The notes under the pieces: generated by a model
The model's input: the letters and a program-made list of their open reading frames with translations, nothing else
What the model was told of the DNA's origin: nothing
Database searches by the model: none
NCBI GenBank assembly: GCA_001566295.1
Contig: KQ964256.1
Span: 806,001-870,000 of the forward strand
Reading direction: 5' to 3'
Source: Microdochium bolleyi
Taxonomy: Eukaryota; Ascomycota; Sordariomycetes; Xylariales; Microdochiaceae
DNA length: 64,000 nt
Shown here: positions 47,607 to 58,400 of the stretch, piece after piece
Layout: each line of letters starts with the position of its first letter
Position numbering within the stretch: the first letter of the stretch is position 1
Position numbers and translations under genes: made by a program

Positions 47607-49697
47607 ATGTGTGGACGGTATGCCCTGGCTTTGGTAAGTCCTCTGTATGAAGATTATTGCTTTCGTGCTCAGGTGTGTCCGTGGCCTGGAAGGAGCCATG
47701 CAACCGCTCGGAACAATCATACTTATAGATTGGCGAGCTTGCACTTTCACAAACATGGATGCACTAAAGTACAAACCTGCCCCTTCTTTCTTCGAGATAC
47801 TTCTCCTCTTCAAAAACCCTCCGCTTGTCTACCCTCATAAGTCGTTGATGATGTTTGAGAAACGAAACGTGTTCCGCGCAAGACCAGCTTACTGACCACA
47901 AACTTGCCGTAGAGGCCAGGCCAGATCCGGCAGCGGCTCGAGGACGACAACATGCCCGTGTACGAGGGCATCGACGACGACGACGGCGACAGCCACGACG
48001 GCGACTCGGGCGGCGGCAGTGCACCACGGGGCGCGCCGAGACAGAGCTACAACTTCGCCCCGGGCTACCATGGCGTCGTGTACCGGGCTGATGTGCCCGA
48101 CTGGGGCGCCGGCCCTCGGCGAGGCGGACGAGGAGGAGCCGGAGCCGATGAGGACCACCATGGCGACGGCGGTGGCGATGGCGGAGAACAACAGCACGGC
48201 GACTCCGCTCCCCACGAGAAGAACTCGACCAACACCAAAGACACCACTTCCACCACCAAGGGCGACGGCGACAGCGAGGTCCACTACAAGCTGCAGTCCA
48301 TGAAATGGGGCCTCATCCCATTCTGGACGAAGCGCAACCCGGACTATGGGTCGATGCTTAAGACGATAAACTGCCGCGACGACTCGCTGTCCCAGGCCGG
48401 CGGGATGTGGGCGAGCATGAAGGCGCGGAAGCGCTGTGTGGTCGTCGCGCAGGGGTTCTACGAGTGGCTCAAGAAGGACGGCGTCAAGGACAAGATGCCA
48501 CACTATATCCGCCGCAGGGACGGGAAGCTGCTTTGCATGGCTGGGCTCTGGGACGTGGTGCAGTATGAAGGTATGTTCTGAGTTTTTTTTTTTAGTTTTT
48601 TTTTGATCTTTGTTCTACTTTCCTGCTGTCCCAATCCCCAATGGTGGACATCACAGCTTCATATGTCGTGTAGTTGACGGGCAGTGCTTTCAACTTGAAT
48701 TCAACTTGAATTAAAAAAACATGTACTCTGTAAGTACCCAGACTAACACGCGCTGACCCGCGGCGTGTCCTCTCCCGCAGACGATGACTACAAGCACTAC
48801 ACGTACACAATCATCACCACCGACTCCAACAAGCAGCTCAGTTTCCTGCACGACCGGATGCCCGTCGTTCTCGAGAACGGGTCCGACGAGGTCCGCACCT
48901 GGCTCGACCCGGCGCGGCACGAGTGGTCCGCGGAGCTGCAGTCCCTGCTCCGCCCTTGGTCGGGCGAGCTCGAGATATACCCCGTGAGCAAGGACGTGGG
49001 GAAGGTGGGGAACAACTCGCCCACGTTCATCATCCCGCTGGACAGCAAGGAGAACAAGAACAACATTGCGAACTTCTTTACTAGTAAGGCAAGCGGTGGT
49101 GGTGGTGGTGGTGGTGGGAAAGTGGGTAAAGCCAATGTTGTGAAAAAGGAGGAGGAGGGGAAGGATGTGGTAGTGGGAAGCAGCAGGCCAGTCAAGACCG
49201 AGCAGCCGGAAATAGAGATAACGCAGGACAAGGGCTTCGTCGCCGAAGGCGAGGAGGGGTCGACGCAGCAACGCGTCAAGGAGGAGGACAACTCACAGCC
49301 CTCTGCTACAACGTCACCAAGGAAGAGGCCAGCCCCTCGCGACGACGATATCGACGACAAGAACAGTGACAGTGAGCGGGCAAAAGGCCACAGCGCGGAT
49401 TATGGTGCTGAACCGCCCTTGAAGAAGGAGAAGCTCATCCAGCAGCCTCCTGCGGCTCCCACCACTACTCGCACCACCAGGAGTGCCAATGCTGCGCAGA
49501 AGAAGACGATGACGACGACAGCGACGTCGCCTGGGAAGCACCTGACCACGGGAGCGGCGGGGCAGGGCAAAAATACTGGCGGCGCGGTGTCGTCCAGGCC
49601 CAAGATCAGCGCCACGAGCAACGGCACAAAGAGCCCCGCCAAGGGTAAGAACCCAGGCACGCAGAAGATTACAAAGTTCTTTGGGAACAGCGCGTGA
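47607..49697 (+). CDS. HMCES/YedK SRAP-domain protein (abasic-site DNA-protein crosslink)
   Basis: Exons 47607-47633, 47913-48570 and 48781-49697 predict 533 residues. SRAP proteins crosslink through Cys2 to abasic sites in single-stranded DNA at replication forks, shielding them from error-prone repair. The expected active residues are present: Cys2 (MCGRYAL), Asn162 (KTINCRDD), Glu193 (GFYEWLKK) and His252 (HDRMPVVL). Other conserved pieces are SYNFAPGYHG, MKWGLIPFWTKRNPDYGSM and YPVSKDVGKVGNNSPTFI. A Gly/Asp/His/Thr-rich insert of about 65 residues (67-131) interrupts the domain. The C-terminal 170 residues are disordered and Lys/Glu-rich, with a Gly8 run coded by (GGT)7 at 49095-49115. 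Two segments, NNIANFF and QKITKFF, resemble PCNA-binding boxes. Exon 1 is 27 bases and contains the catalytic Cys; introns are 279 and 210 bases. Confidence 0.95.
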
Positions 49698-49953
49698 AGC
49701 GGCTCCCAAAAGGAAAACCTGGGGATGAAGATGAATAGATGAGCAGGGAAAGGATTGTCTGATTGTGTTCGTGTTGGAATGTTCTTACGAATGGGTACAT
49801 AGCGGGAGTATCGGACAATGACGGTCTTGGCCATTTTTAGTACAATATGGATGCGGCGGTCAGTGATTCTTCAATCACCAATCAGGTTTTTTGGCGGTCA
49901 GTTCAAATGGGCAGAAACGAGAATGCTTGCATTGCACTGCTGTTACTACATGA

Positions 49954-52285
49954 TCAACTGCCAATCATGGGCGGATATCCCTCTAGTGTGCCCTGTCCAG
50001 TTTGCAGGTCGTCCATGAAATTGTTAAAGAACGCTGCGTCGTATCCCTGAAACGTCCACTGATTTACATCGGCCGAGAAGTCCGGCAGGGGGTCAAAGCC
50101 GTCGTCCGCAGTGAACTGTAGCATAGAGCCGTCGTCAACCACGCCTGGTGGCGTCAGAAAGTTCCATTTCGAGGCAGCATCGTCTGCTGCAACAGTGCTG
50201 CTGGCGCAGGAGGCTGCCTGCGGGATGTGATGTGACATTGCCATGTCTGCCTGCTGTGGCGGTGTGGATAGCTGCAGAACCGGCATCGTACGTGACGAGG
50301 CATCGTTGTTGTGGCGCGCAGGCTGTTCTGATTGAGAAGACCTCAAAACTGGCTTGATGTTGATAGTGCCGAGATAAGGAATATCGAGTGTCACTGGCGC
50401 CATTTCCGCTTCTGCTGTGCCGGTCTGGTCAATCTCTGCCAAGGGCACGAGGCGGCCAATGATCTTGTATGCTTCCATCGACAGCTTGTCCCCCTTAGTC
50501 TCTGCCATCTGGTGGAAGACTCTCCTCACGTCGCGGATCAGCTGTCTGTCCGCTTCGCGGGTCTTGGTGATTTTCCAGTCGCTAGACCTCATCCTTGGAT
50601 CGAGGTAGCCAAGCAGTAGTGTCAAGGACGCAGTGAGTGCTGTGTAGTCCGTATGCCTGCAAATAGCGGCACCCTCGTATTCTATGCGAAAGATCTTGAA
50701 CAGAGACAGCAGCTCCCGGCACGACCTCAAGCACACGGCCTTGCTGTGCTCGTGCTGCCTCTCCTTGACGTTCCTCATCATGTAAGGCAGATGCAGGAGG
50801 ATGAGCAAGTGGTAATGGTTCACCTGCATCATGGCCCGGATGATGATGTTCATCTGTTCGGAAGGGTCGCTCGGCAGAGGGCCATCTCCAATTGGGCTCC
50901 ACCAACCGACACCCATCGAGCTTGCTGCCTCGTCAAGATCTCTCTCGATGGCTGCGATCTCGCCAGCCGACATGATGCTCCTATTGTGGTTCCGCCTAAT
51001 GATCTTGCCTGAGACCGCACAATGTGTTCGCTCCAGATGCGACGTGGAAGATTTCTTGTCGTCCGACATGGAACCCAAAAACCACGTGTCGTCGTTTGCG
51101 GCAGGCATGCCGAGCAAAAGAGAGTTGTAGCGGTCGGAGAAGTTGAGCCGAAACCAAATATCCGGCGCTTTCTGCAAATCCGTTGCCCCTTGTGGATCGA
51201 TACAGTGTACAGGCGTGTCTCTAGGGCGATCGAGGCCCATGAGCTGCGCAATGGTGATGGCCCTGCGGAAGCCCAGCCAGGCCTTGCGTAGATTGCCAAA
51301 ATTCGAATGGTACAAGGCAATGAGGCAGATGGTCTCGAGACCTTCGAAGGATCCCACGAGGTCATCATTGGAGGTTACGAGGGTTGTGACCGTGCCCGCG
51401 ATCTTGCTGGCCTGTTCCGCCAGTGGCTTGTCTTTGAAGACGGCATGGTGGTTGTTTACCAAGGCCTGCTGGTACAGGTGAGCCAGCTGTGCAAGTTGTT
51501 TCGCCAGCAGGACCGGATGACTGTCTGCCCCGAGCCTGTTGGCTTTGCTGAACAACGATCTCACATCATCGGTTACACGCGCATCATTCGGCGCAAAATA
51601 CCGGATGATTGTCGGATCTGTCTCGTGAGCTCCGATTATGGCTTCGATCTCCTCGGCCGATGGGTAGATGCTGGCAAGGTGCTTGGAGATGTCAGCGTGC
51701 CTGCACGAGTGGACGCCGTCATCACCGGAGTGGATGTTGGGCACCGAAGGCACAGCATCGGCGTTCTGCGTGAGCCCGTGCAGCAATGAGTCGCAAGTTA
51801 GCTGCTGTGCCTGGGGGGATGGTTCCATAGAGCCCTGGTCGCGTGTCGTGGGCTCCGCGGTCGTGGGAGACGAGGCGGCCGTGGTGCCAGAGGTTGCGTT
51901 GCCGCGGCTCAGGCTGCCGCCGGGCAGGACCTGGTCGGCAAGCCTCTCGAGCAGGTCCTCGACACGGCTGAGCCGCTGTGCGAGGGGCGAGTCGGGCGAG
52001 TCTGAGGAGCCAGCCTCGTCATACTGCTGGCTGACACAGCTGGTGCTGCGGGCGCGGCAGCCATCACAGATTGTGCCGTCGCCTGCGCGGAATGTGCAGC
52101 GGATCTTGCGCCTCCGGCCTGCGAGACGACATTATTAGCACGAGGTTGGAGACGATCGGGACTTGGGAGGACGACGTCTGCCTCCGGGACGAGGGCAACT
52201 GACATTCCCAGCAGCTGCGGGTCCCCTTGCGGACCTTCCTCCGCTTCGCCTCCGGGTCCTCGTCGTGATGGCTGGCGCGGCGCAT
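49954..52285 (-). CDS. Zn2Cys6 binuclear-cluster transcription factor with fungal-specific TF domain
   Basis: Exons 52204-52285 and 49954-52118 predict 748 residues. The DNA-binding cluster is Cys25, 28, 35, 45, 48 and 55, spacing C-x2-C-x6-C-x9-C-x2-C-x6-C, preceded by a basic stretch (KRRKVRKGTR). The 85-base intron (donor GTCAGT) splits the codon of Cys28: without it the spacing is wrong. A leucine-rich segment after the cluster (LAQRLSRVEDLLERLADQV) may be a dimerising coiled coil. The middle part has fungal-specific TF domain features, such as ETICLIALYHSNFGNLRKAW and RAITIAQLMGLDRPRD (about 295-340). The C-terminal 200 residues are Ser/Ala/Gln/Asp-rich, likely an activation region. Target genes cannot be inferred. 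Convergent with HMCES (256 bases between stops) and divergent from the edge gene across a 9.5-kb gap. Confidence 0.92.
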
Positions 52286-55231
52286 GTCGCATACGCAGGG
52301 GATGCGGCACCGTGAGCAATGATGCCGTGGCGGCCAGTGTCCAATGTCGGTAGCGGTGCGTCACGAGTTGACGCGGATGGCCCTTCGTGGTTAACAGGAC
52401 GAGTTGACGTTGCTGACAAGGCAGCGCAGAGCTCGGCCCGTTCGGCCGAATCACGGACGAACCATCGAGCCGCCCGTCTTGTCTCAGTCAGCATTGGCCG
52501 AAGTCGAGCCAGATGGCACGACACTTTCAGAGGAGAGTCATCAGACATCACTGAGGTTCTGCGAGATTCTCGAGCTGCTCAATCCTGTCGGGCCTTGCCC
52601 GCAGGCCCGTTTGCACCTTCTGCCTGGTTTGGAGGAGGCTTGGAAGGAGCCTTTGGGAAGCACGCCGGACCACTGCACAACCTCACCCATCTCAAGCGCC
52701 GCCTACATGCAGACGTGAACATGCTTCCCGACGGACAACCCTCGTGGCGACCGTGGTACACTTCCGATGCCGCCATGCGCTGTCAGTCACGCCTTGGTGC
52801 ATACAATAAATAGCATGCCATTTTCCATCACCAGCAGCCTTGCACAGCTCCGGACAGGATGGCCTGCCCACCGAAGATCCAGCACCGGCTGGTTTTCGAG
52901 TTCCAGCTGTGCAATGTGGCTTCGTTGCTGAGCCCGTCTTGGCTATGGCCAGCGACAGCCGTCCAGGCTGCAGGCAACGTGGCGGCTGGTGCTTGAGCAC
53001 GCGATGTCGACAGACTGCTTCGTCTACACACAAGCCGACGCTGTGACACTCTCGGAGAGCAGCGGAGAATTCACTCGCATGTGTGCTCTGTGGCACAGTG
53101 GTCGCCTCGTTCTAAGGCACCCGTGTCCAGCCAGCCGTCACGTACGCCCATGGACAGATCGCCCCTCTAGTACCGTCGGCTCGAATCCTTCCAGCCAGTC
53201 GCACGCTCTGCTGTCTGCGCTCTGGCATGCAGCATCGGGAACGGAAGTGGTGCATCCGCCCAGCACAACGTCAGGATGAAATAAGGACGCCGTGGAGCAA
53301 ATGTACCACTGGCATCTGATGCTTTCTGCGCACTCGCACATTGTGATCAGACGCTCACGGGTCTGGCCAAATGCCACTGATACTGTCACATAGGCATGAT
53401 GGCACAGGCACTGGGTCGACAAGTCCCGCTCGGCATGTTCCGTCTGCGACGATGCGCCAGCATCCTCAACGCTGCAACCCCTCGGCGTTCAGCGGCTCAT
53501 ACAGAGGGCATTCACAAGGTGACAACCACCCAGAAAACTGCGCCACGGTGCTTGGTGTTCCAGGCTGGGACTGATGTGCAATTCAAGTGTTGCAAGTATC
53601 CCGTCAGGTGGCACGGTGGTCGGATCCGGCGCGCACCATCCCAGGAGGCGCTGGTCCGTACACTTCTGAAACGACAACCGACAACCTGGCCTCCTGGCTG
53701 CGCTGCACAGCCTCGTCTGAGATCTTGGCCAGTCCAGTGGAAGCAACGCCTACAATTTTTCATCCATATATTTTCAGCGCACACTGGTCCTGAAACTGCG
53801 CTGATTTGTGCGCGGCCCAGCTTCAAGCCTTGCTTATTGAAGTTGAGCCGAGATCCTTCGGATCATCGACCATCCTGTTGCGACTACCGTAGTAGCCCCT
53901 TGTGTCAGGCTACTTAGCAACCAGCTCGAACATGGGTCTGACAACCCCGAGTTCTCATTCGTGCCACCAATTGCTCTACTAAGGAGGGACTTTATGAGGT
54001 CAGGTCACACACCATCGGCCCTGCATCCAACTGTTGGTTAGGAGATCATGGCCATATTTATGTGTGGGGCACCGCCTAGCCTTAATACCCATTCTTGTTG
54101 AGACTCCAGCCCTTTTGCTCCAATGGTCGGCTGTCACGATCATGGATCCTTGGGTTCATTTGTCAACCCCTCAACTCGCAACAGCATCTTCACATAACAT
54201 CGAGCCTCAACCGTAAGTGGCTTTAATGCCGGACAGAAACCAAACGTCACCGTCATCTCCACAGTGTCAACGGAGTAGGGCTGTCTGAGATAATTGACAT
54301 TTGCGGCAACCTCTCCACCTCGGAGAATTGTTTCCTGCATGGACGGCCGCAATAACATTCATGCTAACTCCTGCCAACTCGCCACGTCTCACCAAGCATG
54401 CACAGCTCATCTACTATACCCTACCTCACAGCCCGCGATCTTGGTCATTGACTGAAATCGGCAACCCAGTCCGTTCTGGTGGTTCTCTGCGCCACGTGCG
54501 AAAGGGGACACCAGATCGCACAAAATGACTCGTCTGCCAGGCCGCTGACGTGCCGGAAACATGCCCTGCTTCCAGCATTTAACGAGCAGGCCGTCCCGGA
54601 GGAGGGTCTTTCCGTGCCGCGACGTGCCACGCGCATGTGTGACAATGATACCCATCTGTCACATGCACGAGTGGGAAGCAAACTACGCACAGCGTTTTCT
54701 GACCCGAGCCTCTACGGTGAAACATGTCAGGAGCTTTCCGAGTCGAAACGTGGCAAGGCTCGCTTTTCACACAGGCAATACCTAACGTGTTTGTCCGTTG
54801 CCCTGTGAGCAGGGAGTAGATCTAGCAGAGCATAATGACCTCTCGGATCGCCGGTCAGTTGCTCTGCGGTCGCGTTGTTGGCGGGCAAGTCAGACTCACA
54901 AGCTACGTTGTCACCACCTAGTTCACGACCGTGGGTTTGACAGCCTGTCTCGGCTGCTCGCATGAGCTCGCACCTAAGGAAAGGGAAGGTGCCAGGGTAA
55001 AGAGCATTCTCGCCTTTCTGATGATGTCAGGTTTCCAGCGCGCCAGGAATACGATCATGCTTCCTGTGCTGAGAGTGTACAATGTTTGAGGGAAGGTCAA
55101 CACAAAGTCTGTCACACTACCCTAACGGGGGACAGTTACCGTTTAACAGAGTAGACGATGGTTTTCCCCAAGTGCGGACACGCTTGCGACTGTCGAAACA
55201 AAACAGCCGGAATGTGTGACAAGGTTGTTTT

Positions 55232-55243
55232 GGGGGGGGGGGG
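55232..55243. repeat. G12 homopolymer run
   Basis: Twelve consecutive G residues followed directly by a GAAGAAAAAGAAAAA purine stretch. Confidence 0.9.
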
Positions 55244-55452
55244 AGAAGAAAAAGAAAAACCCAAAACGAGAGAGGAAAGAACAATGTGTGGTATACAAAC
55301 AAGGCTTTCTGATCCGCACCAGTCGCGATTCTAAAAATAAAAGGCAAGAAAAGGAAACCACATGGAAGCTCTTGTTCCGATCGCCAATGTTTATTTCTTG
55401 TCTCATCATAATTAAGCAATGTGCCTCTTTGTGTCAGTTTAGCTTCTTAATG

Positions 55453-55475
55453 AAAAAAAAAAAAAAAAAAAAAAA
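55453..55475. repeat. A23 homopolymer run
   Basis: Twenty-three consecutive A residues. It could be the end of an old retroposed copy or simple slippage; no gene-like sequence is recognisable immediately upstream. Confidence 0.9.
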
Positions 55476-58400
55476 CAGACGATGATGTCTGGGGCATATG
55501 GTACAATTACTAAACACGCATGGACGAGCACAGCTACCCATACCCACACCAATGCGGCGATGAAAACCACCCGCAGAACAAGTGCGAGCACCAGACTAAT
55601 CATCTGGAAACCCGCGGCTTTTTGTCGTCCGAGATACGGGAAAAGTCTACCTAGGAGGCCGGATTGCCTGCTTGCTTGGTTTGCATCTTCCTGTTTAGAA
55701 CACTCCTTTGCACGTCTCGGAACACCTAGTTTATTCGAAAGAAATACAAATTAAAACAAAAAGTGTTTCTTTCCGGCATGTGTACAAGGAGCGGGAGTGT
55801 GTTACGATTAGAAGTCATTCGTGGGGCCACAGCGGCGCCGTTACACGTGTGGACCAGCCCTCCCCCGTCTCTCTTGCACCATTTTGCTATCTTCTTATTC
55901 TTTGGTGAAACTCTTTTTCTCTTACGCTGTGATGAGTTTGTCATTAGCAAGCAGTCTCCCATCTCAGTCAAGTCACACGGGTCGGCAGAGTCGCGGTGGC
56001 AGTTGTAGCCGCAGTCCGAAGTCGGAGACGAAGAACCCCTCCCCCTTGAGAGGAGTAAGATGGGATCGTCGCCGTTGAAGTGGCAAGGCAGTAGAGTTGG
56101 TTGTCTGGCCACCTAGGCCAGGCCACCACACCCAAATCGTGTTGGGAGAGAGTGGGCGATCTTACCCCAACGTCGTACTTACGTGAACGACCGCCGGAGG
56201 GAAATTACACCACGGCGCAGAGCCGCCTCCGTCCGTCCCAACTCTCGCCGCATCATCTGCCGGACGCGATGCTACCATCCCAACCACCCACTAGTTCACG
56301 ACTGCAATAAAAGAGGAAGGGGGCGGGCGGGCAAAAGATCCTCTTCCCGCGGGGAACAGTCCCGGTCCGGTCCATCGATCCAGTGTTGCTCTTTTCAAAC
56401 TTCCCGTCAGCAGTCGCCTCGCCGCTTTTATTGGGGAAGTATAAACCCTGATGACTGGACGATGTAACCCTTCACAAGCACCAGAGCGGAGGTGCTACTG
56501 CAGGTTGTCGACGAGGGGGTGAGAGCAAGCAAGGTCTGGATCTCTGCAACGCTCCCAGGCTAGGCTACCCAATCGCCATGGGCCACGGCCAGAAAATTCT
56601 CCGGGATCAGGGATGCTAGGACTCTTTGCCGACGAGGAGGAAGCATACCATTCTGCAGAGTGTGATTGAGTTTTCTGTCCAAGCAGAGCCCAGTGCGCAC
56701 TCGGGATGCAGCCCTCGGCATGTTGACGGGACTTCCTGGCCCTGGACGATCAAGCGCCAGCGTCAGTCACGCCATATTGGCTTTCGAAAGTGACGAAAGA
56801 TCGTCTAGCGAGTGTTGTCCACCGCCAAAGACCCTGGAAGCGCTGCGACGTTAGGCAGCATGTTTCAACGACCTAACGCTCTCCTGTAGTACAGCGACGA
56901 TGTTACGTCAATAAGTGGTATCGTCATCTCAACAACAACGCGATCATGTTCGTCCGCTAAGACGAGGCAAATGGTCATCTGGTCTGTTCGATCGGTAGAT
57001 ATCCTCAGGGCAATACGTCAAGGTCTCGGCTTGCCAGTCGACGTGTTGGTGTGGTGGTGGAGGCATTCGACCCGTTCGCCCTCGAAATACTCCCAGGCCG
57101 GCTAACTAGTACACAGTAGGTCGTCGCGCGCAGAGGTGACAGGATAAGTGGCTGCAATATTGACCAAGGCCCTTTGTCCCCGCCTGGCAGTAGAGTCTGA
57201 CTGCGTACAATGGTACGAGCTATCGCGTGCACCAGAGCAAGATGTGTAAACGCTGATGTTTCCATGACGGCCAGACAGAAGGAACCCTGGCTTATACCGT
57301 AGATTCGCATATGCAAGTAGCACCAGCTGCCCGCCTGCGAGGGTTAGTCTCTGCAGACTACAGGCCACCTGCTACCGAGAGACCTGGCCAACTGCGAGGG
57401 ATGACGCGCTCGAGCTCCTGTTGTGGCATCAGACGAACGCTTGCCGAGCGAGTCCCCACAAGGTTTGATGTGCAGATGCAGGAAGAGGAGCATGGACCTC
57501 AAGGGACCCTGCTGGTGGAAGTTGAAACCCCTTGACCATGACCGTGCACGATGGAAGGATGGAGCGCTAAGTTAGCCCGATCCGCTTGCAGCTTCCACAG
57601 GACGAGATGAGAGGCAGCCACAGCTCGCGACATGGCAGCGCGCGACCTCTGGTGCGGAGGACGACCATGGTGCGCCTGTTAGGGTTGGCTGGCGACAGGG
57701 GACTTCTGCACTGCAACGGACGAAAGTGGGCGGGCAGTTTGAGCAGTGATCAGAGTGGTGCCATGGGAGGATAGCAGTCGGTCACAGGTGACGACTGAGG
57801 TTACATCCGGGAGCTTCGCAGCGTGTTCCATTGGCATTCGATTCCTAGGGCTGGCAGAGCACCAGCCTGCTGCTTGACAGATAGATCCTGGAGTGCTCCC
57901 GACAGCATCCTCGCGTGCACGGTTCCATGCCCTTGTGTTGCTAATTGTGGACTGACGGACCCGTCAACCACATCGGACGTGCTCTAGCCAGGGGCAGAGG
58001 CTGTCAAGCTTGAGACGGGCTGCGATGGCGTGAGGTCCGGCCGCCGTAGGGGCTGCCCTAACTTAACGCAGTCCGTAGTGCACGCTCGAGGGACTGGTTG
58101 GATCGAGGACATGATGGACGGCGTACTGTGGCTTCAGGCCAGAGGGAGAGCCTCAGGCGTAGGCGAGCTTCAGGTGCTGTCGCAGGCACAGGTCGAGCCG
58201 TCGTTCGACATCTGACGGGCCCGGGCTTGTGATGACTGATCTGACGAGAGGCCGGCATCCGTGGGGGACCATGAAGAAGAAGAATGAAGAAGTTGTTGCG
58301 TCAGGGCGCAGGGCGAGGACAACATGACGCGCGGCGGGCAGCCGGGCAGTTTGGGACAAGGACCTGAAACCCCCCCAGTGCGGGCCGGGGCGGCGGGGGC

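Noticed and set aside
53150..53200. tRNA-like B-box (GGCTCGAATCC)
   Set aside because: Flanking bases do not form a T-arm stem and no A-box or acceptor stem pairs with it.
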